From: Sphingomonadales bacterium
GTDB lineage: Bacteria > Bacteroidota > Bacteroidia > Chitinophagales > Chitinophagaceae
Length of the DNA: 64,000 nt
Assembly (NCBI GenBank): GCA_016872195.1
Contig: VHAT01000007.1
Coordinates: forward strand, 1-64,000
Reading direction: 5' to 3'
Shown here: piece by piece, positions 9,037-18,409 of the stretch
Numbering within the stretch: the stretch's first letter is position 1
Layout of the letters: each line of letters opens with the position of its first letter
Translations under genes and position numbers: made by a program
The notes under the pieces: generated by a model
Told to the model about the DNA's origin: nothing
Seen by the model: only the letters and a program-made list of their open reading frames with translations
The model's database searches: none

Positions 9037-10137
9037 TTAATTTTTATAAAGAGACCCTTGTATACGATTTAGTGTTTCGTAATAAAAGAAAACCTCTCCC
9101 TCAAACCCATAGCGACGATTCAGGGAAATGAACTGACGCATCAAGCTGTCGCTGGCCTGGTAACCATCTCCAAGTGAAGTAAGGATACCTGGATATACTT
9201 TTGTGCGCAAAGAAAGCGGTACCTGCTCGCTCAGTTGTTTTAGGATCGATTCGTAGGCCTTACCGTTATAACGATACAACTGCGGAAATACAAGATCGGC
9301 ATAGCCCCCTTCGAGCCAAGCGGGCCAGTCTTGCAGGTATTCCTCTTTGCTCCAAGGATAGATGCTTGGGGCCCAACTTACGATACAGCCGGGACGAATG
9401 GACTTGACTTCTTGGTAAATCGACCTGCCAAAGGCACTGAGCTGATCAGCCCTCCATTGCAACCATTGCTTTTGCTTCGGATCGGATGGTGGTAGTACAC
9501 CGCCATGAGCAAGGGCATATTGCCCTACCGTGTAAGGATCGTAGCCTCCTTCGGAGGGCATGGCAGGCAAACGATCGTCGCCTTGTACACCATCCACCTC
9601 GTAGTTTGCTACCACTTCTTTTATCAATGAAACTACTAATTTTTGCGGGCCTGGATGTAATGCATTCCACCAATAAAATCCATTTTTCTGTAGTAAGCCC
9701 CCCTTATTATTACGACCTGCCCAAGCAGGATAACGTTGCAGCCATCGGTTATTACTATCTCGATACGCATAGGAAAATCCGAACTCGAACCACGCGTGTA
9801 CCTTAATTCCCTGTGCGTGTGCCTCTTCTATCATCTCACGAAGTGGATCTCGTCCGGCAAAAGCAGGATCTTGCGCAATCCCAATATATTTTTTTTGCAC
9901 CCGGCTGGGATACAACGTGTATCCCCCATTCCATACCACTACAAAAAGATGATTGAACCCATACTCTTTACAATTGCGCACGGCTTTTTGGATCTGCTCG
10001 CGAGACCGAAGCGCATCACTGGCTACATTGGTAATCCAGACACCGCGTACCGGCTCGGAAGTAGCGGGCTGCGCTATGGCCGGCTTTCCCAAGCCAGCCA
10101 AAAAAAGAAAAAGGAAAAAAAATAAGCTCTTGCGCAT
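9037..10137 (-). CDS. GHL10 (DUF187) family glycoside hydrolase-like protein
   Basis: A 366-residue secreted protein with a phenylalanine-rich signal peptide ending near PAIA. The mature part is a GHL10/DUF187 TIM-barrel: VRGVWITNVASDALRS at the start, GIKVHAWFEFGF, and VDGVQGDDRLPAMPSEGGYD in the middle, with acidic residues likely at the active site. It is clearly paralogous to the protein at 12495-13664; both share VQGDDRLPAMP and EYLQDWP. Family members are predicted glycosidases of uncertain substrate, sometimes linked to aminosugar polymers or peptidoglycan. It lies 9 bp after the DUF4434 gene and 4 bp before NAGPA, in one operon. Confidence 0.85.
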   Translation of the reverse strand: MRKSLFFFLFLFLAGLGKPAIAQPATSEPVRGVWITNVASDALRSREQIQKAVRNCKEYGFNHLFVVVWNGGYTLYPSRVQKKYIGIAQDPAFAGRDPLREMIEEAHAQGIKVHAWFEFGFSYAYRDSNNRWLQRYPAWAGRNNKGGLLQKNGFYWWNALHPGPQKLVVSLIKEVVANYEVDGVQGDDRLPAMPSEGGYDPYTVGQYALAHGGVLPPSDPKQKQWLQWRADQLSAFGRSIYQEVKSIRPGCIVSWAPSIYPWSKEEYLQDWPAWLEGGYADLVFPQLYRYNGKAYESILKQLSEQVPLSLRTKVYPGILTSLGDGYQASDSLMRQFISLNRRYGFEGEVFFYYETLNRIQGSLYKN

Positions 10138-10146
10138 GACAGACCG

Positions 10147-11085
10147 TTATGATAATAGCGACTTTCTGTACTCCATATAGCGATCAAACAGATGATGTGC
10201 GGCACCATAAACTGATTGCGGACTCATAAAGTGAGAAAATTCAAACGTGATTGCCTTATCGTATCCCACCCGGGCAGCAGCTTCGAGTTTCAGGCGTAAC
10301 TTTTCAAATTTGATGGGAAGAAACTTGATCGGCATGTCTCTGTCAAAACTCTCCGCGTTGGTCCAGCATTGCATACCATATCGATCGGCCAGCTTTTTAT
10401 TGACCCGAAAAAAGTCTTCTAACTCATGATACGCAATATGTCCATCTTGAAAGGCTACGGCATCAACGGCTCCTTTTATACCATCGAAGATCTCATCCCA
10501 TTCCTTTTCGTGATCTTGTACCGATACGGCATTCTCCTTGCTCAGTTGGCCACTGGCCGCCAGCACCGCCTTCTTTCCATCGATCCAAGGAGAAATAAAA
10601 GTGGGTAACCCCCCACTCACCGCTTTGCATTGCATACCGAGGGTCCTGAATGCATCGATCGCTCCTTTGGTCTTTCGACTAATCTCCATGCTCAGATACC
10701 ATCCCTTAAAAGAAGAATAATGCCCGTATTGATTCCATACCTCGTCGATCACATAACGATTAAGATCGATCTCGTGTTGCATATTTCCTGTATCCCAATA
10801 GGCCCCGCTATCATATAGGCCAAAATAAAATTGCATATCATATCGCTCCGATAATTCCAGAAATAATTTGACCAGATCGATAGGCGGCGTAAAACAATTT
10901 TGGCGTTTGATCAAATACGAAGAAGGATAGGTCAGAAAATCGCGGTAGCCACTGCGGATCAGGATCACCGTATCGATACCCGCTTTTTTCATGTGCTGGA
11001 AATCGAGCTCCCACTGAGCAGGTCCCCAATTTTGGTGAGGAATATCGTGGCTGATCTCGTCAATGAACGTACCGGTAATGAGCAT
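10147..11085 (-). CDS. DUF4434 family protein (TIM-barrel, glycosidase-like)
   Basis: A 312-residue protein recognised as DUF4434 by its start, ITGTFIDEISHDIPHQNWG, and the following GIDTVILIRSGYRD. It has no signal peptide and so is probably cytoplasmic, unlike its GHL10 neighbour. The family is predicted to adopt a glycoside-hydrolase-like barrel and often occurs in polysaccharide loci; catalytic residues have not been established to my knowledge. Gaps of 8 bp to the MFS gene and 9 bp to GHL10 show operon membership. A cytosolic enzyme next to a sugar transporter would fit processing of an imported oligosaccharide. Confidence 0.8.
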   Translation of the reverse strand: MLITGTFIDEISHDIPHQNWGPAQWELDFQHMKKAGIDTVILIRSGYRDFLTYPSSYLIKRQNCFTPPIDLVKLFLELSERYDMQFYFGLYDSGAYWDTGNMQHEIDLNRYVIDEVWNQYGHYSSFKGWYLSMEISRKTKGAIDAFRTLGMQCKAVSGGLPTFISPWIDGKKAVLAASGQLSKENAVSVQDHEKEWDEIFDGIKGAVDAVAFQDGHIAYHELEDFFRVNKKLADRYGMQCWTNAESFDRDMPIKFLPIKFEKLRLKLEAAARVGYDKAITFEFSHFMSPQSVYGAAHHLFDRYMEYRKSLLS

Positions 11086-11093
11086 AACAAGAT

Positions 11094-12365
11094 TTATTGA
11101 TCGGAATTGGTTTTATGCAAAGGGACCAGCCAACTTACAACAAAAGCAGGAACTGTGCAGAGCATCACCCATAAAAAGAACTGTTGATAACCCAGGGCAT
11201 CGGAAATAGCTCCACTCATCATGGAGGCAAGGGTAAAACCAAAATAGGTTAACGCACTTCCGAACGCGTAATGGGCCATCTGGTACCGACCGGGCGCCAA
11301 TTGTTGCATAATGAACAAGATCAACCCGATAAAACCAAACCCGTACCCGAGATGCTCTACCGAAATAGCCAAGCCTACCACCCAGGGGGCGGTGGCTTGA
11401 GTAAAGGCCAAATAAGCATAGGCCGCAAATGGAAGATTAAAAAAAGCGCACAAGACCAATAATGTCTTTCGAGTCAATCCTTTGTTGGCGACGAAATAAC
11501 CAGCCAGCAAAGAACCGACCACAAAGGCAGCGGTACCATACACGCCGGTCAATAACCCTACTGTAGCCTCATTGAGACCCAACCCACCAACACTTTTCTC
11601 TGCCTTTAGGAATAAGGGCATGATCTTGATGGCCTGCCCCTCGGCAAAACGATACAACATGATAAATAAGATACCCCACAACACATTTTTCTTGGCAAAG
11701 AAGCTGACCATGACATCCGCCAATGTGCGCAGGACTTCCTTTTTATTTCCCTTGGCAACAGCAGAGGGCGTATCGGGAAGCATAACGCGATTATACAACC
11801 CCAGTAATAACATGACCGATGCATAGATGAGTAATACGATCGCCCAACTTTGCTTGCTACCCAATAGGGGAATCAGCACCCCGGCGAGATAGACCATCCC
11901 CCCATTCGAAAAGAGCTTGGCTACATTGTAAAAAGTGCCTTGCCATCCCACAAATTGCGCCTGTTGCTTTGCGTTTAGTTCTTGTAGATACAATCCATCG
12001 GCCGCAATATCTTGGGTAGCGCCAAAGAAGGCCGTAATAAAAAAAAGCGCAATGGAATACGAAAAAAAATCCTCGCTGTATAAGGTCAGGGCAGACAAGG
12101 CCAACAGCAATGCGCAAGAGAACTGTGAGAAATAGATGTAGAACTTTTTTGTTTTATACAACTCCATAAAAGGACCCCAGATCGGCTTAAAACTCCAAGG
12201 CAAAATGATAAGGCTGGTCCATAAAGCTATCTGGCTGTCAGTATATCCCATGCCCTTGTACAGGAGGGAAACAACCGTACCCCCCAAGATCAAGTTGGGT
12301 AGACCCATGGCAAACCATGTGGAAGGGATCCAGCGTAAAGGATTTTTTGAAGGGTTTTGTTGCAT
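11094..12365 (-). CDS. MFS transporter (AmpG-like) of the glycan locus
   Basis: A 423-residue inner-membrane protein of the major facilitator superfamily with about 12 hydrophobic segments. The N-terminus WIPSTWFAMGLPNLILGG and the LPWSFKPIWGPFMELYKTKK loop resemble AmpG/SLC33-type permeases that import (anhydro)muropeptide or acylated amino-sugar compounds. I place the start at the ATG at 12365 (MQQNPSKNP); an upstream ATG at 12437 would add 24 residues not typical of the family. It is the first gene of the minus-strand operon and is divergent from the second GHL10 gene. A TACCTTTC sequence in its leader is a near match to the -7 box. Transport of a GlcNAc-containing product is inferred from neighbours. 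Confidence 0.85.
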   Translation of the reverse strand: MQQNPSKNPLRWIPSTWFAMGLPNLILGGTVVSLLYKGMGYTDSQIALWTSLIILPWSFKPIWGPFMELYKTKKFYIYFSQFSCALLLALSALTLYSEDFFSYSIALFFITAFFGATQDIAADGLYLQELNAKQQAQFVGWQGTFYNVAKLFSNGGMVYLAGVLIPLLGSKQSWAIVLLIYASVMLLLGLYNRVMLPDTPSAVAKGNKKEVLRTLADVMVSFFAKKNVLWGILFIMLYRFAEGQAIKIMPLFLKAEKSVGGLGLNEATVGLLTGVYGTAAFVVGSLLAGYFVANKGLTRKTLLVLCAFFNLPFAAYAYLAFTQATAPWVVGLAISVEHLGYGFGFIGLILFIMQQLAPGRYQMAHYAFGSALTYFGFTLASMMSGAISDALGYQQFFLWVMLCTVPAFVVSWLVPLHKTNSDQ

Positions 12366-12494
12366 AGGCAAGCGGCAGGTCTTTAGTACTGGAAAGGTAC
12401 TGGCTAAATAAATTATTTTAAAAACTTTTTTAATCATTTTATAATATTTATTAAATAGATTCGAGCTGAACTTGCCCCGCGATTTAATTATCTT

Positions 12495-13664
12495 ATGCGA
12501 TCCATAGCGTTAGCCTCGGCCCCAATTAAAAGATCGATAGTCCTATCACTTGCCTTTTTACTGCTCTTAGCAGCTTGCAAGAAAAAAACAGCCCCACCCG
12601 GCCCGGTCATTCCCCCCACACCTGCCTGGGACCCTAATGCCATTCGGGGCGCCTGGGTTACCACCACGGCCAGCACGGCGCTTGATAGCAGAGACCAGAT
12701 CAGGCAAATGGTTACCAACTGCAAAGCAGCCGGCATCAATCATCTTTTTATAGTAGTGTACAATAATGCCCGCACGATCTACCCCAGCGCGGTCATGAAT
12801 TCATTGATCGGCAAACCCATTTTAGAGCGTTTCGCTGGCCGAGATCCCTTACAAGAATGCATCGAAGAGGCACGGGCCGCCGGATTAAAAGTACATGCTT
12901 GGTTCGAGTATGGTTTTTCTTCTTCGTACAGTGCCTCCGGGGGGGCCATCGTAGCGGCTAAGCCGCACTGGGCTGCTCGCGACATGGCGGGCAACCTGGT
13001 CGTTAAAAATGGATTTGATTGGCTCAATGGACTGCACCCCGAAGTGCAGCAATTTATGATCGATCTTTTTAAAGAAGTGGTATCCAATTATGCGATCGAT
13101 GGCGTACAGGGAGATGACCGGCTACCGGCCATGCCCACTTCAGGAGGATACGATCCGTATACGGTCGCACTATACCAGTCAGAGAACGCCGGGGCCTCTC
13201 CTCCCACCACTATTTCCGATGCGAGTTGGATCAGCTGGCGCGCCAAAAAGCTAAACTCCTTTTTAAAGCGGCTTCGCCAAGAAGTCAAGACCCTACGTCC
13301 TACGGTGCAGTTTACGATGTCGCCAAGTCCCTACCCATTCAGCTTGAATGAATATTTACAAGACTGGCCTACGTGGGTCGATAGTGCTTGGGTAGATGCG
13401 GTCTTTCCGCAATGCTATCGATATGATATCAATGCCTATACTAGCACCTTGGTTCAACAAAAAAGTTTTTATCGCAATTCACAAGTCCCCCTCTATCCCG
13501 GTGTCTTGTTAAAATCAGGAACCTATGTGGCCTCTGCCGGTTTTCTGAGTCAAATGATACAAGCCAACCGAAACAACGGATTCAAAGGCGAATCTTTTTT
13601 CTTCTACGAGGGCATTAAAGATATCCCGGCTTGGTTTCAGGGGCAATACCCCTTTATAAAATAA
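12495..13664 (+). CDS. Second GHL10 (DUF187) family lipoprotein
   Basis: A 389-residue paralogue of the protein at 9037-10137, here as a lipoprotein (lipobox LAAC, Cys residue about 28, followed by KKK). The barrel shows IRGAWVTTTASTALDS, LKVHAWFEYGF, then VDGVQGDD-like IDGVQGDDRLPAMP and EYLQDWPTWVD. The two paralogues sit on opposite strands on either side of the MFS and DUF4434 genes, so the locus keeps one soluble-secreted and one lipid-anchored version. GH92 follows after 4 bp, so it heads a three-gene operon. Presumed glycosidase; substrate unknown. Confidence 0.85.
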   Translation: MRSIALASAPIKRSIVLSLAFLLLLAACKKKTAPPGPVIPPTPAWDPNAIRGAWVTTTASTALDSRDQIRQMVTNCKAAGINHLFIVVYNNARTIYPSAVMNSLIGKPILERFAGRDPLQECIEEARAAGLKVHAWFEYGFSSSYSASGGAIVAAKPHWAARDMAGNLVVKNGFDWLNGLHPEVQQFMIDLFKEVVSNYAIDGVQGDDRLPAMPTSGGYDPYTVALYQSENAGASPPTTISDASWISWRAKKLNSFLKRLRQEVKTLRPTVQFTMSPSPYPFSLNEYLQDWPTWVDSAWVDAVFPQCYRYDINAYTSTLVQQKSFYRNSQVPLYPGVLLKSGTYVASAGFLSQMIQANRNNGFKGESFFFYEGIKDIPAWFQGQYPFIK

Positions 13665-13668
13665 TGCT

Positions 13669-15822
13669 ATGCGCAGCTTTTTTTTAATCTGCTTTTGCCT
13701 GCTTAGTCAATTGTTGCTGGCACAACAGTATACAAAATGGGTCGATCCTTTTTTAGGGACCGGTGGACACGGCCATGTCTATCCTGGCGCTACGGTTCCG
13801 TTTGGAATGGTGCAACTGAGTCCGGACAATGGAGACGAGGGCTGGGACTGGTGTAGCGGGTATCATTATAGCAGCCACACCATCGCGGGATTTAGCCATA
13901 CCCACTTGAGCGGGACAGGCATTGGCGATTGGTGTGATATTTCTGTTCTACCTCTTAGTGATACGCTTTCTATTCGCGCCCCAAAGATCAAGATCCCTTT
14001 TTCACACGCATCCGAATTGGCTCGTCCCGGCTATTACCGGGTAGCCTTAAACAATGGCATTGCGGCCGAGCTAAGTGCGACGGACCGTACCGGCTTTCAT
14101 CGATATCAATTTCCGGACAAAACGGGTTGGCTTCGTTTCGATATGGGCTTTGCGATCAACTGGGATCAATCCACCGACGGTATGCTGCAATTACTTGATC
14201 CGTACACCTTGGTCGGATATCGGTACAGCACCGGATGGGCCAAGAGTCAAAAAGTCTATTTTGCCGCTCGTTTTACCTTACCGGTAATGGATTATTTTTT
14301 CATCGATGATTCCTTACAGAATGGAGAACAGGCCTGGGGCAAAAAAATAAAATTGGCCCTTCAGTTTCGCACCCACTCTCCCTTACAAATGAGCGTCTCG
14401 TTAAGCACCGTGAGTACCGAAAAAGCACTGGCAGAGGCAAGACAACAAGAACCCGGACAACTCGATCTCTATGCCACCGCAGCCACTACTCGTTGGGAAG
14501 AGGAACTTTCTAAAATAAAGATCGACACGACTGACCCAAACAAAGCCACCAACTTCTACACGGCCCTGTACAGGACCTGTCTGGCTCCCGTCATTAACAG
14601 CGATCGGGATGGCTCATACAAGACCCATCGCGATCAGCTACGATCTGGAAAAGACAGAAAAGACAACTACACCATTTTTTCGCAATGGGACGTCTTTCGG
14701 GCACTACATCCTCTTTTTAGTATCACGCAACCCATGCGACACACCGATATGTTACAAAGTATGATGGCCTTTTATCAGGACAATGGCCTCTTACCCGTTT
14801 GGGACATCAGTAGCTGGGAGGCCAATACGATGACCGGCTACCATAGCATTCCTATCTTAACCGATGCGATCTTAAAAGAAAATAAAAATCTTGATGCAGA
14901 GATCGTCTATCAAGCAATGCGCAAAAGCGCCTTTCAGCCCCAACGAGGCACTCCGGATTACAGTAAGTACGGCTATTTACCCCAAGATAAACACGGATGG
15001 AGCGTGACGATTACGCTAGAATATGCCTTTGATGACTGGTGCATTGCGCAAGTAGCAAAAAAACTAGGCAAGAAAGAGGACTATGCGCTTTTTATGAAAA
15101 GGGCTGAGTCCTATAAAAATCTTTTTGATAGCAGCACAGGCTTTTTTCGTTCCAAGAATAGTCAAGGTCAATTTATAGAACCTTTCGATCCATTGCTTAG
15201 CGAACATGGATTTGATGGACAATATATCGAGGGGACCGCCTGGCAGCATAGCTTTTTCGTACCACACGATATACAGGGATTTGCACAATTACACGGAGGC
15301 AATCAAGCCCTGATCAAAAAATTGGATGAACTTTTTTCGGCTCCGTCCGAACTACATGGCGACAATGTATCCATCGATGTGACCGGTCTGATCGGACAAT
15401 ACGCACATGGCAATGAGCCAAGTCACCATATCATTTATCTATACACGGCCTTAGGCGCACCGGATAAAGCCGCTCACTGGCTGCGCGTAGTAGCAGACAG
15501 CATGTACAAGACCGGACCGGATGGACTCACCGGAAACGATGACTGTGGACAAATGAGCGCCTGGTATATCTGGACCTCGTTGGGGATGTACCCCCTGAAT
15601 CCGGCGAGCGGAGAATATGTATTTGGCGTTCCGCTTGTACACTCGGCACAACTACAGTTACCCAATGGAAAAACGCTGGCCATTGAAGTAGAAAAAATAA
15701 AGGAGCCCAACAAGAAAGGGATCGCATCGATACAATTTAATAATAAAGAGGTGCCTGTCAAAACCATCTCCCATGCCTCCTTATTGGAAGGAGGCACCCT
15801 AACCTACACCGTCTATGAGTAA
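13669..15822 (+). CDS. GH92 family alpha-mannosidase
   Basis: A 717-residue secreted enzyme with signal peptide ending around LLAQ. GH92 enzymes are Ca2+-dependent exo-alpha-mannosidases acting on N-glycans and mannans. Diagnostic motifs are VDPFLGTGGHGHVYPGATVP at the N-terminus, GWDWCSGYHY and FSHTHLSGTG, the catalytic-region GNEPSHH near residue 580, and LTGNDDCGQMSAWY followed by LGMYPLNP. Full length for the family. It overlaps the next gene by 8 bp, so they are translationally coupled. Linkage specificity (1,2 versus 1,3 and others) cannot be read from the sequence. Confidence 0.95.
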   Translation: MRSFFLICFCLLSQLLLAQQYTKWVDPFLGTGGHGHVYPGATVPFGMVQLSPDNGDEGWDWCSGYHYSSHTIAGFSHTHLSGTGIGDWCDISVLPLSDTLSIRAPKIKIPFSHASELARPGYYRVALNNGIAAELSATDRTGFHRYQFPDKTGWLRFDMGFAINWDQSTDGMLQLLDPYTLVGYRYSTGWAKSQKVYFAARFTLPVMDYFFIDDSLQNGEQAWGKKIKLALQFRTHSPLQMSVSLSTVSTEKALAEARQQEPGQLDLYATAATTRWEEELSKIKIDTTDPNKATNFYTALYRTCLAPVINSDRDGSYKTHRDQLRSGKDRKDNYTIFSQWDVFRALHPLFSITQPMRHTDMLQSMMAFYQDNGLLPVWDISSWEANTMTGYHSIPILTDAILKENKNLDAEIVYQAMRKSAFQPQRGTPDYSKYGYLPQDKHGWSVTITLEYAFDDWCIAQVAKKLGKKEDYALFMKRAESYKNLFDSSTGFFRSKNSQGQFIEPFDPLLSEHGFDGQYIEGTAWQHSFFVPHDIQGFAQLHGGNQALIKKLDELFSAPSELHGDNVSIDVTGLIGQYAHGNEPSHHIIYLYTALGAPDKAAHWLRVVADSMYKTGPDGLTGNDDCGQMSAWYIWTSLGMYPLNPASGEYVFGVPLVHSAQLQLPNGKTLAIEVEKIKEPNKKGIASIQFNNKEVPVKTISHASLLEGGTLTYTVYE

Positions 15823-18397
15823 GAGAAGTGCGGTTCTTGCGCTGTTAACAGGACTCTTTTGGGCGGTGGGGTCGGCATCAGCGCCAGCACAAGTCTTGCA
15901 TGATGCAACCCAGCGAATGGCACGACTGATCCCAAAGAAGGGATTACTATTAAGAACGAAAAATATTGAGATCGCTACAGGTTCCGAAATCAATTTTTTT
16001 ACTTCCGACCGAACAAAGCACGAATATTATTTTACCTGGTGGGAGCAAGATGCTGACTCTACCATTTCCGGTCAAGATATTCTTTACATTGGCAGTCACA
16101 ACACGGCGATCAGTGGTACCGTAAAGCTGTTAGAGCAAGGTAATATCGCTTATCTCACCATCGATTGTAAGAGAAATGATACTAAAACAGGGCAGGCCGA
16201 TCTGACCTATACCAAGCTTTGGCTCCCCTATTTTGCCGAGGCCAGATGGCAAGACAGCCGGGGTACGATCGAAACTGAAAAACTAAATGCCTTTTTCGAT
16301 ACCGTGCTCTATGTATTTTCTCCAGTGGGCAACTTCCGGTTTAGTAATAGTCAGCCGTTTCGTGTAAAGAAAGACGAGGATCCTAACCCTGCCCCAAACA
16401 ACTATACCAGAAGGGCTCAACACCTCTTGCTATACGAAAGTCAAATCCCTGTTACAGGATCTACCCCCTTAAAAAGAAAGTTCGTCATTGAGCACATCGG
16501 TCCCTATTTGGAACGCAGCGACATAGCAGAAACCGGTAGGGTACCCCTAGAGATTACCCCCAAAAACAAAAGAATAACGAGCTGGATCCCGCCAACTGCG
16601 TCTGTCCCCTTCTTACTGCCTCGCCCCATACGAGAAACCTATGAGCAAAACTTTTATGACCTACCCCTTTTCAATAGCACGACAACAATAACAGAAGCCA
16701 CTGAAAAGACATTTTCTCGGCATGGGCCCCATCGACAATCGCTTATGGATTCAAGTCTTATATTATACCGAGAACTTCTACAGCATGCCTGGCTATCGGT
16801 CCCCAACATATATCCTTCTATTCAGCTACAGCATGATGCTGCCCTACGGCCGGAACATTACCGCTTACGTGTAAATAGAGAAGGAATTCTAATTGATTTT
16901 GCTGATGACCCCGCTTGGCAGTATGCGATCTACTCCCTGGCACAACTGACGCAAAACAGAGCAGGTAAATTAGCCATTCCCTTTTGTGAAATAGAAGATG
17001 GTCCGGCACTTTCATTCAGAGGGATTCATATGTTTACCGGGCCCACTGCTTGGTCCTTTCATAAGAGAATGTACGATAAGGTACTCTTACCTCTCAAGAT
17101 GAATAAGGCCGTAATTCAGTGCGAACAAGCCGCTTGGACTTCTTTTCCCTCTATACACAACAGTATCTCAGTTCCCTTAGAAGATCTGCAAAAGGAATTT
17201 ACCTATCTCCGAGAAAAACAAGTTGAACCCATTCCACTCATCCAGAGTCTGGGTCATATGGAATGGTTCTTTAAACCGCTCTCTACCCGCCAGTGGGCCG
17301 TTAATCCGCAGTATCCCTATACGCTGGATGCCAGAAAACCGGCTGCCCGTAAAGCGATCCTCACTATTTGGGAAGAAGCCTTTTCCCTATTAAATCCCAC
17401 TACCTTACATGTAGGATTCGACGAAATTGGCATGATCGGCTTTCAGCTTTCCAAAGAAAAAGAGATCGATCTCTTCAAAAAACAACTTGGGGTATTAGAC
17501 CGTTTTGCCCGCAGAAAAAAAGCAGAACTAATGATATGGGGCGATATGGGACTGGCCCCGGGAGAAGCGCCCGATGCCTGCAATGGCATTACGCCAAATA
17601 GAGCGCGCACCATCCGTAACCAAATTCCCCCTGGAACCTGGATAGCCGATTGGCACTACATTGGCGACCCAGATCCGACCTCGTACAAAGGAAGTCTTCA
17701 ACGTTGGAAACAAGCCGGATTCAAACCCTTGGCCTCACCTTGGCTATTACCTAACAATGTTCGAGGCTTTACCTTGGCTGCAATCGATCAACAAGCCGGC
17801 TTGTTGCAAACCACCTGGGCAGATTTCGAAAGCAGTGAAAAGAACATGCTCCTGAATATCGAACAATTCGGAGCCTATGTATTGGCCTTGGACTACGCCT
17901 GGAGTGGCAGAAAAGAATTACCGGCAGATTTGCCGTACGACCCCGTTCAACGCTGGACTCAAAATTTTTACAGACAACCGCAGCCAATCGAAACAAGAGT
18001 AGGAAGAACGCTCGACACTACTATTGCCCTACAAAATAGATGTACAGCAACAGGACAACAAAGACCTACCGAAATTAGCATTCGTATAAAAAGCGGCGAT
18101 TCCATCATCGGCCTCCAGTGCAAAAGCTTTACGGAAACCTTGTTACCCGAATCAACTCCCGTTGCCATACTTAGGGGATATGTGCAAGAGAAATTGGTGG
18201 TAGAGAGAATCATTCGCTATGGAGCCGAAGTCCGGGCTAAACAAGATAATCGGATCTGCTATGCCCATACCCGGGGGCAAGCAGAAAAAGCTTGGCATCT
18301 ATTCTTTGATCGTCCACACGCACTCGATCAGGTTACGTTCACCAGCCTTCATCCCGGAGCAGGTTTTACGATCAAAAATCTTTCGCTGATCGAATGA
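15815..18397 (+). CDS. GH20-like (beta-N-acetylhexosaminidase superfamily) protein
   Basis: An 860-residue secreted protein (signal peptide ending near ASAPAQ). Residues about 350-400 resemble the GH20b helper domain (YRLRVNREGILIDFADD...YAIYSLAQL), and about 400-700 form a GH20-type barrel with FRGIHMF at the first strand. The pair Asp536-Glu537 in LHVGFDEIGM is at the place of the GH20 catalytic Asp-Glu. The 330-residue N-terminal part is not a domain I recognise, and the C-terminal 150 residues are beta-rich. Classical GH20 has HxGGDE; here it is HVGFDE, so the protein is a divergent member. Co-translated with GH92. Likely removes hexosamine residues from the same glycan. Confidence 0.7.
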   Translation: MSKRSAVLALLTGLFWAVGSASAPAQVLHDATQRMARLIPKKGLLLRTKNIEIATGSEINFFTSDRTKHEYYFTWWEQDADSTISGQDILYIGSHNTAISGTVKLLEQGNIAYLTIDCKRNDTKTGQADLTYTKLWLPYFAEARWQDSRGTIETEKLNAFFDTVLYVFSPVGNFRFSNSQPFRVKKDEDPNPAPNNYTRRAQHLLLYESQIPVTGSTPLKRKFVIEHIGPYLERSDIAETGRVPLEITPKNKRITSWIPPTASVPFLLPRPIRETYEQNFYDLPLFNSTTTITEATEKTFSRHGPHRQSLMDSSLILYRELLQHAWLSVPNIYPSIQLQHDAALRPEHYRLRVNREGILIDFADDPAWQYAIYSLAQLTQNRAGKLAIPFCEIEDGPALSFRGIHMFTGPTAWSFHKRMYDKVLLPLKMNKAVIQCEQAAWTSFPSIHNSISVPLEDLQKEFTYLREKQVEPIPLIQSLGHMEWFFKPLSTRQWAVNPQYPYTLDARKPAARKAILTIWEEAFSLLNPTTLHVGFDEIGMIGFQLSKEKEIDLFKKQLGVLDRFARRKKAELMIWGDMGLAPGEAPDACNGITPNRARTIRNQIPPGTWIADWHYIGDPDPTSYKGSLQRWKQAGFKPLASPWLLPNNVRGFTLAAIDQQAGLLQTTWADFESSEKNMLLNIEQFGAYVLALDYAWSGRKELPADLPYDPVQRWTQNFYRQPQPIETRVGRTLDTTIALQNRCTATGQQRPTEISIRIKSGDSIIGLQCKSFTETLLPESTPVAILRGYVQEKLVVERIIRYGAEVRAKQDNRICYAHTRGQAEKAWHLFFDRPHALDQVTFTSLHPGAGFTIKNLSLIE

Positions 18398-18409
18398 AGA
18401 AACCAGACA

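Noticed and set aside
11094-12437. Longer MFS start at 12437
   Set aside because: The extra 24 residues (KVFKIIYLASTFPVL...) are not family-like and lie in the AT-rich promoter region; ATG 12365 fits the family.
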